The position numbers were made by a program, and so were the translations under genes. Of a DNA stretch of 64,000 nt, positions 34,754 through 43,800 are shown one piece after another (within the stretch, counting starts at the first letter, position 1; every line of letters begins with the position of its first letter). The stretch comes from Pedobacter sp. BS3. Its GTDB lineage: Bacteria; Bacteroidota; Bacteroidia; Sphingobacteriales; Sphingobacteriaceae. The stretch lies in NCBI RefSeq assembly GCF_008274585.1, contig NZ_VTRT01000006.1, positions 62,001 to 126,000 on the forward strand, written 5' to 3'. The notes under the pieces were generated by a model, which did not search any database, was not told where the DNA came from, and was given only the letters and a program-made list of their open reading frames with translations.

Positions 34754-35326
34754 ATGAAAGTAGGCCTGTTTTTCGGTTCGTTTAATCCTGTTCATTCCGG
34801 GCATTTAATCATAGCCGGGTACATGGCCAACTTCACCCTGCTGGATCAGGTATGGTTTGTGGTTTCGCCCCACAATCCCCTGAAAACCAAAAGCGGCCTG
34901 GCCAATATGTACGACCGCCTCGAAATGGTGCGGCTTGCAACCGAAGAAAGTACCAACATCCGCGTAAGCGATATTGAATTTCGGTTACCGCAGCCCTCGT
35001 ATACTATTGACACACTTACTCACTTACGTGAGAAATACCCGGAACATGAGTTTCACCTGATCATGGGTTCGGATAACCTGGCTTCGCTCAAAAAATGGAA
35101 AAACGCCGAGCTGATCTTACGTGACTATAAACTGATGGTTTATCCGCGGCCGGGTTATTCAGCTGCCGAATTTGCGGAACATCCTTCGGTAACATTTACA
35201 CAAACTCCACTCATGGAGCTATCGGCAACCTTCATACGCAACGCCATACACGAAGGTAAAAGTGTCCGCTTTTTTGTCCCCGATAAGGTGCTCGAGTTTA
35301 TAGAGAGCAAGAGTTTATACCGTTAA
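34754..35326 (+). CDS. nadD: Nicotinate-nucleotide adenylyltransferase
   Basis: A 190-residue nucleotidyltransferase that makes deamido-NAD from nicotinate mononucleotide and ATP. The ATP-binding GLFFGSFNPVHSGH at the N-terminus and SATFIRNAI near the C-terminus are the two signature motifs; IMGSDNLASLKKWKNAE is also typical of NadD. Length is standard. Co-transcribed with glyS and the miaE-like gene by spacing. No neighbouring NAD genes. Confidence 0.96.
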   Translation: MKVGLFFGSFNPVHSGHLIIAGYMANFTLLDQVWFVVSPHNPLKTKSGLANMYDRLEMVRLATEESTNIRVSDIEFRLPQPSYTIDTLTHLREKYPEHEFHLIMGSDNLASLKKWKNAELILRDYKLMVYPRPGYSAAEFAEHPSVTFTQTPLMELSATFIRNAIHEGKSVRFFVPDKVLEFIESKSLYR

Positions 35327-35344
35327 TTTCAATAGATTTGTGCT

Positions 35345-35944
35345 GTGAACGAGCGAACTATCCTGAAACTTCAGCTCCCTACAGACCCTTTGTGGGTAAA
35401 AAATGTGGTGGAAAGCAATATCGAAGAAATTTTAACCGACCACGCTTTCTGCGAACAGAAGGCGGCCAGCAATGCTATTACCCTCATTGTACAAAATCCT
35501 AATCTTTCTGACCTGGTGCAGGAAATGGCCCAGCTGGTTCAGGAGGAAATGGATCATTTTAAACGGGTGCATGATATTATCCTGGAACGCGGCTATACAT
35601 TAGGCCGGGAGCGTAAGGATGATTATGTGAACGAACTGGCAAAATTTATCATTAAGGGAGGAACCCGTAATCAGCAACTGATAGACCGGTTGCTTTTTGC
35701 CGCTATGATAGAGGCCCGCAGCTGCGAACGGTTTAAGGTATTATCCGAACATATTAACGATGAGCAGCTTGCCGCCTTTTATCATGAGCTGATGATTAGC
35801 GAAGCTACCCATTACACTTTATTTCTGCGGTTAGCCCGCCAGTATGCCGAAGGCATTGATGTAGATAAACGCTGGCAGGAGTTTTTAGCTTACGAGGCCG
35901 GAGTGATACAACGTTACGGCAAAAAAGAAACCATACACGGGTAG
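35345..35944 (+). CDS. miaE: tRNA-(ms2io6A)-hydroxylase family diiron protein (MiaE-like)
   Basis: A 199-residue four-helix-bundle protein with the diiron ligands of MiaE: Glu in EEILTDHAFCEQKAASNA, QEEMDHFKRVH, IEARSCERFKVL and SEATHYTLFLRL. MiaE hydroxylates the isopentenyl side chain of ms2i6A37 in tRNAs, an oxygen-dependent reaction. The start is GTG at 35345, 18 bases after nadD; no ATG fits the family N-terminus. Together with glyS and nadD it forms a short operon. Confidence 0.9.
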   Translation: MNERTILKLQLPTDPLWVKNVVESNIEEILTDHAFCEQKAASNAITLIVQNPNLSDLVQEMAQLVQEEMDHFKRVHDIILERGYTLGRERKDDYVNELAKFIIKGGTRNQQLIDRLLFAAMIEARSCERFKVLSEHINDEQLAAFYHELMISEATHYTLFLRLARQYAEGIDVDKRWQEFLAYEAGVIQRYGKKETIHG

Positions 35945-36271
35945 AACTAAGGCAAAAGTCAAAATTAAAAATCAAAAAGGCCAAACGGTTAGCACGTTAA
36001 AATTAATACTGTAAAAAACAAATTAACGCGATGACTATAATTTGCTTGACTTTAACCCCGCAGAATTTACTGTTTTTGACAATTGATCATTATCCATTGT
36101 CCGTTGTCAACTGTCAATTAACTCTTTAGTTCGGCAGGATTTATGCTCAGAAGCCATTTGGAAATTTGATCATTGCCATTCTCCACTGTCCACTTTCAAC
36201 TGTCCATTCTCCACTTTCAACTGTCCTCTATCCATTGTCCATTGTCCATTATCCACTGTCCACTGTTAACC
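35945..36271. repeat. Intergenic TCCATTGTCC/TCCACTGTCC repeat tract
   Basis: A 327-base gap between convergent genes. From about 36089 it is dominated by degenerate 10-base words such as TCCATTGTCC, TCCACTGTCC and TTTCAACTGTCC: one group at about 36089-36120 and a longer one at about 36177-36269. The first 100 bases are AT-rich without structure. No gene is apparent. The same word appears inverted at about 54872-54904. Confidence 0.7.
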
Positions 36272-36979
36272 TTAGCGATATAGTAGAAAAATAGCCGCTT
36301 GTTTATGTAAATCGGCTTTTTTATGCTTCCATCCGGCAATGGTGTCTGATAGAATGTGCTCATCTTCTCCCGTCAGGTTCCAGGCCACACATAAACGGGT
36401 TTGAGGCTTACAGGTACGTAACAGTTCATCAAGCATCTGGTTATTGCGGAACGGCGTTTCAATAAAAATCTGGGTTTGGTTCAGGCGAACCGAATTACTT
36501 TCCAGATCGCGGATAACTTTTGTCCGCTGCGCTTTGTCAATAGGCAAATAACCGTGAAAGGTGAATGATTGTCCGTTGAATCCCGAAGCCATTAAAGCCA
36601 GCAAAATAGAGCTCGGCCCCACCAAAGGCACCACTTTTATTCCCCTGCGATGGGCCTCGGCAACAATTTCAGAGCCGGGATCGGCAATAGCCGGACACCC
36701 CGCTTCGCTCATCAGGCCGACATCTTCGCCTCGTTCAAGCTCTTTAAAATAACCGGACAGTTCGGTTTTATCAGCGTGTTTCCCGTAAGAATAAAGTGTT
36801 AAATCGCTTTGTGGAACAATAAAGTCCATGGCTTTGAGCCAATGCCGGGCGGTCTTCTCATTTTCAACGATGTACGTTTTCAAGGTATTGATAAGCTGGT
36901 GATGCAACGGCGTTACCGAACGGCCGACGGCTTGTTCGGCTAAAGGAACGGGGATAAGATATAATACTCCTTTCGGCAT
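36272..36979 (-). CDS. SAM-dependent methyltransferase, RsmI/tetrapyrrole methylase family
   Basis: A 235-residue protein with the MPKGVLYLIPVPLAEQ start, VGLMSEAGCPAIADPGSEIV (SAM-binding and dimer region) and VPLVGPSSILLALMASG, all typical of the RsmI-like branch of the tetrapyrrole methylase fold. RsmI methylates C1402 of 16S rRNA at the 2'-OH. This shorter form, common in Bacteroidota beside a canonical RsmI, may have another RNA target. A box CACCTTTG (one change from TAnnTTTG) ends 4 bases before the ATG, suggesting a leaderless transcript. Confidence 0.88.
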   Translation of the reverse strand: MPKGVLYLIPVPLAEQAVGRSVTPLHHQLINTLKTYIVENEKTARHWLKAMDFIVPQSDLTLYSYGKHADKTELSGYFKELERGEDVGLMSEAGCPAIADPGSEIVAEAHRRGIKVVPLVGPSSILLALMASGFNGQSFTFHGYLPIDKAQRTKVIRDLESNSVRLNQTQIFIETPFRNNQMLDELLRTCKPQTRLCVAWNLTGEDEHILSDTIAGWKHKKADLHKQAAIFLLYR

Positions 36980-37072
36980 ACTGCAAAGGTGTGTGTTTTT
37001 GAGGAGTTTTAGCTAATCCAACTGTGAAATATGTAAAGCCCTGACAAGCAAATCAATATCTCCACAAAATTA

Positions 37073-37103
37073 TTTGGATAGTTCAATATTTTGCCTATAT
37101 TTG
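37073..37103 (+). promoter_or_regulatory. Promoter (TTTG - 19 bases - TATATTTG) of the T9SS cargo gene
   Basis: TTTG at 37073-37076 and TATATTTG at 37096-37103 with 19 bases between: the best full match to the Bacteroidota -33/-7 consensus in the window. Transcription should start near 37107, about 85 bases before the ATG. Confidence 0.75.
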
Positions 37104-37132
37104 GTTAACCAATTTTAGGTGAACCAATTTTA
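37103..37132 (+). repeat. Tandem 15-bp direct repeat at the predicted transcription start
   Basis: GGTTAACCAATTTTA (37103-37117) is followed directly by GGTGAACCAATTTTA (37118-37132), 14 of 15 identical. The first copy begins at the last base of the -7 box, so the pair covers the transcription start and could be a regulator site. Confidence 0.55.
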
Positions 37133-37191
37133 TTTTCTTTAACAACGCTTTTATAAACTATACATAGTACAAAACCAATAACTAATTAAAC

Positions 37192-38610
37192 ATGATGAAA
37201 AAGTTACTTTTAACATTAGGGTTCGCCTGCTTATCGGTATATATTCAGGCTCAAACCGCTTGGAACTATGACTTTGCGAATGCAAGTGGTTCCTTAACAA
37301 CCGGCAGCAGCACCACAAATTCCGGCGATGCCTCTCCGGCTTTTTTACCCGCTCCCGGAGCTAATCCAACTTCCTCTACACCACAAACGGCAAGGGTCCG
37401 GCTTGCCAGCGATGGAACCAGCAAGTTTGAATTTGTTAATTCAGGAGTCACTTTAGGGTCAGGTTCGAGATTATTAATTACGGGTGGTACTTCTACCAGT
37501 AAGTTTTCCATTTATAATATAGAAGGCACACTATCCGGCAGTGTGAGCTTTAAAGTTAGATTTAAACCGACAACATCGGGACAATGGATATTTGCTTATG
37601 GAAAAAATAATGGCGTTAATAATACTTATTCCGGAAATGCGGCTCTGCCAACGACAGAGAATGAAGTATTTGCCGGTCTAAGGTGGGTTCCTCAATCTGA
37701 TGGAAGTATCAAATTCTATACCCGTGCTGATGGTTCAACATGGTCGACTAATAACAAATTTACTTTTGAAGCGGATGTTGACTATGCCATAGAAGTTTTA
37801 TGTAATAACTCATCATCTTCAGTAAATTACACTAAAAACAGCACATCTTACACTATTGCAGCTAATGCTTATCATGTTTGGGTAAACGGCACACAGGTAG
37901 AAGCGTCAACCGGCAATTATGATTTTGCTCATGGAGGTTTGGCCGGAAATACCCTATTAACAGATTTTCTCTTTTATGGCGTTTATAGTTCTTCGGCTTC
38001 CACCATATTTCCTCAAGCTTACGTAGATGATTTTAATTACGCTAATTATATTGAACCAAACTTATTACCCGTAACCCTCGTTTCTTTCACCGCACAAAAA
38101 CAAGGCCCGGCAGCACAATTAAGCTGGACAACAGCATCTGAGCAAAATAATTTACGTTTTGATATTGAACGTTCAACAGACGGAAAGATTTTTACCGTGA
38201 TAGGCAGCAGAGATGGAGCCGGAAACAGTACGGTTGATCAGCATTATGCTTATACCGATTATCAGCCTGAGCAAGGTGTGAACTATTATCGCTTAGTGCA
38301 ATACGATTATAACGGCAAGGCGACCGTGTTTGACCCTAAAGCGGTTGATTTTGGTATCGGCGGATCTTCGCTAAAAGTACTTTCAAGTCCGGGCTCATCC
38401 GAATTACAGGTTAGCATCAGCGCAGAAAAAGCATCTTCGGGTAAGCTGTATGTTTACAGCGTACAAGGAAAAAAGCTCGTTGAGCAGACCGCCCTGCTCA
38501 ATAAAGGTGCTAATATGTTAACAGTAGATGCCTCAGGTTTGCAGCCGGGCATATACGTGATTGCCTATAATGGCACCGGTCAGGTTATTACCGGGAAGTT
38601 TGTAAGGTAA
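37192..38610 (+). CDS. Secreted protein with type IX sorting domain, unknown function
   Basis: A 472-residue exported protein (signal peptide MMKKLLLTLGFACLSVYIQA). The main part (about 22-280) is a Ser/Thr/Asn-rich beta domain with a jelly-roll look, including GSVSFKVRFKPTTSGQWIFA and DYAIEVLCNNSSSSVNYTKN. It has no recognisable catalytic motif. A VTLVSFTAQKQGPAAQLSW module (about 297-385) and a C-terminal sorting domain (LKVLSSPGSSELQVSI ... GLQPGIYVIAYNG) follow. It should be secreted by the type IX system and attached to the surface. It is monocistronic, with a full promoter and a terminator hairpin. Confidence 0.85.
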   Translation: MMKKLLLTLGFACLSVYIQAQTAWNYDFANASGSLTTGSSTTNSGDASPAFLPAPGANPTSSTPQTARVRLASDGTSKFEFVNSGVTLGSGSRLLITGGTSTSKFSIYNIEGTLSGSVSFKVRFKPTTSGQWIFAYGKNNGVNNTYSGNAALPTTENEVFAGLRWVPQSDGSIKFYTRADGSTWSTNNKFTFEADVDYAIEVLCNNSSSSVNYTKNSTSYTIAANAYHVWVNGTQVEASTGNYDFAHGGLAGNTLLTDFLFYGVYSSSASTIFPQAYVDDFNYANYIEPNLLPVTLVSFTAQKQGPAAQLSWTTASEQNNLRFDIERSTDGKIFTVIGSRDGAGNSTVDQHYAYTDYQPEQGVNYYRLVQYDYNGKATVFDPKAVDFGIGGSSLKVLSSPGSSELQVSISAEKASSGKLYVYSVQGKKLVEQTALLNKGANMLTVDASGLQPGIYVIAYNGTGQVITGKFVR

Positions 38611-38618
38611 TGGTATAA

Positions 38619-38651
38619 AGACTTCCGAAGTTTTCAAAACTTCGGAAGTCT
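38619..38651. terminator. Bidirectional terminator hairpin (16-bp perfect stem)
   Basis: AGACTTCCGAAGTTTT (38619-38634) and its exact inverted copy (38636-38651) flank a single C. It lies between the convergent T9SS cargo and glutathione peroxidase genes, 8 bases from each stop codon. Confidence 0.85.
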
Positions 38652-38658
38652 GGCTTGC

Positions 38659-39168
38659 TTACAAATACTTTGTTATTTCTTCCGAAAGTGGCGTAACCTT
38701 CGAGCGGAAGCGGTGGATCAGCTTGCCGTTCTCATCTATCAGGAATTTCTCAAAATTCCACTTGATCTCGCCGGTGAAATCAGGATTATCAGCCGTGGTC
38801 AGGTATTTGAATAAAGGATCAATATCATCGCCTTTTACGCTGATCTTCTGGCTAAGCGGAAAGGTTACACCATAGTTTTTCTGACAGAACTCCTTAATAG
38901 TTAAATTTTCACCCGGTTCCTGTCCGCCAAAGTTGTTAGCGGGGAAACCAATAACTACCACCTTATCCTTGTACTGCTGGGCCAGCTTCTCCAATTCGGC
39001 ATACTGCTTGGTAAACCCGCATTTCGATGCCGTGTTTACAATCAATATCTTTTTGCCCTTGTACTTTGACAGGTTAATTTTGTCGCCATCAATTGAGGTA
39101 ACTTTAAAATGATAAATTGCCGCTGCGGGCATTAGCATCATTGCTAAAAACAAAGCCATTATTTTCAT
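38659..39168 (-). CDS. Exported glutathione peroxidase family protein
   Basis: A 169-residue thioredoxin-fold peroxidase with a signal peptide (MKIMALFLAMMLMPAAA), hence probably periplasmic. The peroxidatic Cys50 lies in NTASKCGFT. The conserved partner Gln and Trp are in FPANNFGGQEPGE and IKWNFEKFLID, and the resolving-type Cys is in IKEFCQKNYGVTFP. Bacterial members usually take electrons from thioredoxin rather than glutathione. It starts 15 bases after lutB on the same strand, so the two form an operon. Confidence 0.93.
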   Translation of the reverse strand: MKIMALFLAMMLMPAAAIYHFKVTSIDGDKINLSKYKGKKILIVNTASKCGFTKQYAELEKLAQQYKDKVVVIGFPANNFGGQEPGENLTIKEFCQKNYGVTFPLSQKISVKGDDIDPLFKYLTTADNPDFTGEIKWNFEKFLIDENGKLIHRFRSKVTPLSEEITKYL

Positions 39169-39182
39169 ATCTGCCTCCTTTT

Positions 39183-40571
39183 TTAAAGATTATTAGTTTG
39201 TTGTTGATTTTGCCATTGTTTACTGAACGACTGGCTGGCTACTTCGGGCAGATCCCGGTGTTTGCCCCAGCTTTTTTTGAAGAACGTTCTCATCAAGCGG
39301 TTCTTCCATTTGCCGCTTACGAAATCCATCAGGCCGCGTTTTAACATCGCTTTGCGCCATAAACGCCAGCCCATATTTTCGGTAGCTGTGCTTAGGCCTT
39401 CTTTTACCGCATCGCGACGGTTAAGCAGCAACATTTTATGAATATCAATCTTTACGGGACATACTTCCGAACATTTTCCGCACAGGCTTGACGCATAGCT
39501 CAGGTGCTTGAAATCTTCCATCCCACGCAGGTGTGGTGTGATAATAGAGCCAATGGGGCCGCTGTACGTGGTATCGTAACTGTGGCCACCAATATTTTTA
39601 TAAATGGGACAGGCGTTAAGGCAGGCGCCGCAGCGGATGCAGTACAAACCCTGCCGCTGTTCTTTCTGAGCCAGCAGATTGGTGCGGCCATTGTCCAGCA
39701 GGATCACATACATTTCTTCGGGGCCATCAGTCTCATGCTCCTGCCGCGGGCCTCCGATAATGGAATTATAAACGGTCAGGTTTTGTCCCGTGCCATGCGT
39801 TGCCAGCAAAGGCCAGAACAAGTCCAGATCAGCTATCGAGGGGATAATTTTTTCTATTCCCGCTATAGCGATGTGAATTTTCGGAAAGGTAACACTTAGC
39901 CGGGCATTGCCTTCGTTTTCGGTTAAAGCGATACTGCCGGTGTCGGCCAGCAAAAAGTTTGCTCCGGTAATACCCACATCGGCGGTAGTATATTTTTCAC
40001 GAAGCAACTCGCGGGCTTTGAGCGTTAGTTGTTCAGGCGTGGCATTAATATCTGTGCCAAATTTCTCATGAAACAGGCGGGCAATATCTTCCTTGCTCAG
40101 GTGCATGGCGGGTGTAACAATGTGATAGGGTTTTTGTCCCAGCAACTGCACAATGTATTCGCCCAGATCGCTTTCTATCGCTTCAATGTGATTTTCTTCG
40201 AGAAATTCATTTAAATGAATTTCCTCGGTGGTCATTGATTTGGATTTAATGACGGTTTTAGCACCCGTACGTTGGATAATATTTAAAATTTCCCGCTGTG
40301 CTTCTTCCGCATCGTTTGCCCAAATTACCTTACCGCCTTTACGCTGAAAGTTTGACTCAAATTCCGGCAGCAGCTTATCCAGGTTCTCCATTACCCGCCA
40401 TTTTATGGTGTGGGCCTTGCGTTTAGCGTGTTCAAGATTTGTTAAACGGGATAATCCTCTCTCTACAGCTGCATTATAGCGTCCGATATTAAAGTTGATG
40501 ATCCGGCGATGATCCGGGTCGAAAGCCTTGGTGTCGGAAGCCAGCAAAAAATCCTCGGCAAACTTCGTCAT
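39183..40571 (-). CDS. lutB: LutB-type iron-sulfur protein (lactate utilisation)
   Basis: A 462-residue protein with an N-terminal LUD domain and a C-terminal ferredoxin-type region with two [4Fe-4S] motifs: CIRCGACLNACPIYKNIGG (about residue 308) and CGKCSEVCPVKIDIHK (about residue 361). In the LutABC complex LutB passes electrons from L-lactate oxidation. lutA and lutC are not in the window, so the complex must be completed from elsewhere. A perfect -7 box ends 4 bases before the ATG. It is followed at once by a glutathione peroxidase gene. Confidence 0.93.
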   Translation of the reverse strand: MTKFAEDFLLASDTKAFDPDHRRIINFNIGRYNAAVERGLSRLTNLEHAKRKAHTIKWRVMENLDKLLPEFESNFQRKGGKVIWANDAEEAQREILNIIQRTGAKTVIKSKSMTTEEIHLNEFLEENHIEAIESDLGEYIVQLLGQKPYHIVTPAMHLSKEDIARLFHEKFGTDINATPEQLTLKARELLREKYTTADVGITGANFLLADTGSIALTENEGNARLSVTFPKIHIAIAGIEKIIPSIADLDLFWPLLATHGTGQNLTVYNSIIGGPRQEHETDGPEEMYVILLDNGRTNLLAQKEQRQGLYCIRCGACLNACPIYKNIGGHSYDTTYSGPIGSIITPHLRGMEDFKHLSYASSLCGKCSEVCPVKIDIHKMLLLNRRDAVKEGLSTATENMGWRLWRKAMLKRGLMDFVSGKWKNRLMRTFFKKSWGKHRDLPEVASQSFSKQWQNQQQTNNL

Positions 40572-40575
40572 ACTG

Positions 40576-40583
40576 CAAAGCTA
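40576..40583 (-). promoter_or_regulatory. -7 promoter element (TAGCTTTG) of lutB
   Basis: A perfect TAnnTTTG match on the minus strand, followed by CAGT and the lutB ATG. The predicted start of transcription coincides with the start codon, so the mRNA should be leaderless. Confidence 0.55.
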
Positions 40584-40599
40584 AGCAATTAGTTTTTTA

Positions 40600-40690
40600 G
40601 TTGTTAGCTGCTTGGTGATTAGTTGGTTGGTTTGTTGGTTTGTTGGTTTGTTGGATGTTTGGTTTTTTAGTTTTTTAGTTTGTTTGTTCT
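40600..40690. repeat. Simple repeat tract GGTTTGTT / TTTTTTAG
   Basis: Upstream of lutB lies a low-complexity run with about three tandem copies of GGTTTGTT (about 40627-40653), flanked by repeated TTAGTTTTTTAG words. It has no spacer structure and is not a CRISPR. It belongs to the class of iterated intergenic words seen at several other sites here. Confidence 0.6.
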
Positions 40691-40854
40691 TTGAGGGTGT
40701 TGTATGATCCGGTTTCTATCATACTTGTTTAAACTGGTGTAAAACCGTATAAAAGTGGTATGATATTAAGTGCCCGGAATAGTACTGCCCCGGATGAATT
40801 TGGTAAAGTGCACACTAACATTCTGCTAAAATTCGTTAATTTCACAGTTCATTT

Positions 40855-43800
40855 ATGCAGGATATGGTTCAGGGAACGGAGTACGATCTTTTACTGCAAA
40901 AGGTCGATGCATTTATCCGTAAATATTATCTCAATAAAGTGGTCAGGGGATGTTTGTACCTAGCTGCTACCCTGTTTGCCAGCTATGTGCTGGTAACCCT
41001 GGCCGAGTTTTACGGTAATTTCAGCATCACCATACGCACGGTGCTGTTCTACAGTTTTATATTGCTTAACCTGTTTATCCTGGTGCGGTATGTCGCTTTG
41101 CCGCTTTCATCTTATTTTAAACTGGGAAAAATCATCAGCCATGAGCAGGCATCCGCTATTATCGGGCAGCATTTCAGCAATGTGCAGGATAAGCTGCTGA
41201 ATACCATACAGCTCAAAAAGCTGGCAACCGAAAATCCGCAGCAGCGGGAGCTCATTGAAGCATCCATCAGCCAGAAAACGGCACAGCTGCGTCCTATTCC
41301 GTTTACTTCGGCCATTAATATACAGGCATATAATAAGCCCTACCTCAAATATGCGCTGGCTCCGTTGCTGGTGCTGCTGCTTATTGCTTTTACAGCTCCG
41401 GCCATTTTCAGCGAGGGAACCAAACGCCTGCTCAAGCACGACCAGGTTTTTGTGAAACGGGCGCCCTTTGAAATAGAAGTTTTAACGGCCAGCCTCAAAG
41501 CCATACAAGGCGATGACCTTACCGTTAAGATCAAGCTGAAAGGGAATGAAATCCCACAGGAAGTTTACCTTATTGATGGAGACAACAGCTTTAAGCTGGA
41601 ACAGGAAAATATCATCCGCTTTAATTATACCTTCAGGAATGTACAGCAAAGCAAAGATTTTTATTTGCAGGCGGGCGATTACTCTTTCGGGCCTTACCGG
41701 CTTACCGTAAGGCAAAAGCCAACCCTGCTGAGCATGAACGCCTATTTGCAATATCCCGGGTATCTCGGCAGGAAAAATGAGCGTATTGAAAATGTAACCG
41801 ACCTGACCGTTCCGGCAGGGACACATGTCTTATGGCAATTTAAAGCTCAACATACCGATGTGCTCAGACTGACCCTGGGAAAAACACCGGTAAATTTACA
41901 GGCCGTGGATAACGTATTTCACTATACGTACCGGGCCATGCAGGATATAAGCTACACTTTGCTGCCGGTAAACGGCAATGTAACCCCGCACGATTCCTTA
42001 AGCTACAAATTAACGGTTATTCCCGATGCTTATCCAACCATTACCGTAGATGAACGTGCCGATTCCGTGAACCGTAAAATGCTTTATTTCATGGGCCGGC
42101 TGGGCGATGACCACGGTCTTTCCAAACTGGTTTTTCATTATAAGGTATCCGGTAATCCGGATGTGGTAAAGGTTATCCCCTTCGACCGGACAAATAACCA
42201 GGGCACGTTCCTGTACAGTTGGGATGTGCAGCAGATACAGGCTAAACCTGGCGACGTGATTGAGTACTTTTTTGAAGTATATGATAACGATGCCGTTAAC
42301 GGGCCTAAAGCCAGTCGTTCGGAAGCAAAAACCTATAAGCTGCTAACCGGGCAGGAAACCGAAAAGAAGATTGAGGCGACTTCGCAGGCGGTAAAGCAGA
42401 AAATGGGTAAAGCCATCAGCCTGGCGGCACAAATTGAAAACCAGGGCAAACGGCTTAACCAGGATCTGCTGAATAAAAAAGAGCTGTCGTACGAGGATAA
42501 AAAGCAGGTTGAGCAGCTTTTAAACAAGCAAAAGGAATTGGAGCAGCTGGTTAACGATATCCGCAAGGATAATAAACAAAACCTGCTGGATAAGCAGCAA
42601 AGCCAGGAACAGCGTAAAGAGATACTGGAAAAGCAAAAGCAGATTGAAGACCTGTTTAATAATGTGCTGGATGATAAAACCAAAGCCTTGCTCAAAAAAT
42701 TACAGGAGCTGATAGACCAGAACAACAAGGAGCAAACCCGCGATGAATTGCAGAACATGCAGATGGAAAGCAAAACCCTCCAGAAAGAGCTGGATCGCAT
42801 TCTCGACCTATACAAAAAGCTGGAGTTTGACCAGAAATTAACAGAAGCCATTGATAAGCTGAAAGACCTGGCTGGTAAGCAGCAGCAGCTAAGCAAACAG
42901 TCTGAACAGAAAAGCAGCAAAGCTGATGATCTGCAACAGCAGCAGAAAAACCTGAATGAGGATTTTAACCGCGTTGCTGAAAAGCTGGATGAGCTTGGCA
43001 AAAAAAATGAAGAGCTTGCCGAAAAAACGAACTACAAAAATCCCGAACAGCAGCAACAGCAAATCCGGCAGCAGCAGCAACAGAGCCTCAAAAGTCTGAA
43101 TAACCGCGATATGAAAAAGGCAGCGCAATCACAGCAAAACGCTGCCGAGCAGATGCAGCAGCTGAGCAGCCAGCTTGAGGACATGCAGCAAAGCGGGGAG
43201 GAGGAAGAGAATAGTCTGAACTTACAGGATCTGCGCCGCATACTGCACCGCCTGGTCAGCGCCTCTTTTGAACAGGAAAAGCTGATGCAGCAGCTGCGAA
43301 ACACCAATCCGAACGATCCGCAGTACAGGCAGCTTACCGTCCGGCAAAAGGATATAAAAGATAACCTGAAAACCGTTCAGGATAGTTTGTACGCGTTGAG
43401 CAAGCGTGTACCGCAAATAGCATCGGTTGTAAATAAGGAAATACGCGACATCAATTCAAACATTGATCTGGCGGTAGATTTTATGGCTAATCGCAATACG
43501 TTTGCTGCTAATAACAACCAGCAGTACGCCATGACGGCTATTAACAACCTGGCATTGATGTTGAGCGAGGTAGAGCAGAAGCTGCAGCAAGCCATGAAAA
43601 ATGCCAAAGGCGGTGGCCAGGGGAAACAGAAAAGCCTTTCGCAGCTTAGTAAAATGCAGGACGAGCTGAATAAAAATATGCAAAAAGCCCGACAGCAAAT
43701 GCAGGGGCAACAGGGGCAGCCGCAAAAGCCGGGACAGAACGGCCGGTCTATGAGCGAGCAGTTTGCCAAAATGGCCCGTGAGCAGCAGTTGATCAGGCAG

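Noticed and set aside
40600-40690. Possible CRISPR-like or tandem array near lutB
   Set aside because: Units are only 8 bases with no spacers; it is a simple-sequence tract.
42333-43307. Long Ser/Cys/Phe-rich frames on the minus strand under the DUF4175 gene
   Set aside because: They are the complement of the CAG/AAG-rich coiled-coil codons; composition is not protein-like and the plus-strand frame is continuous and clearly real.
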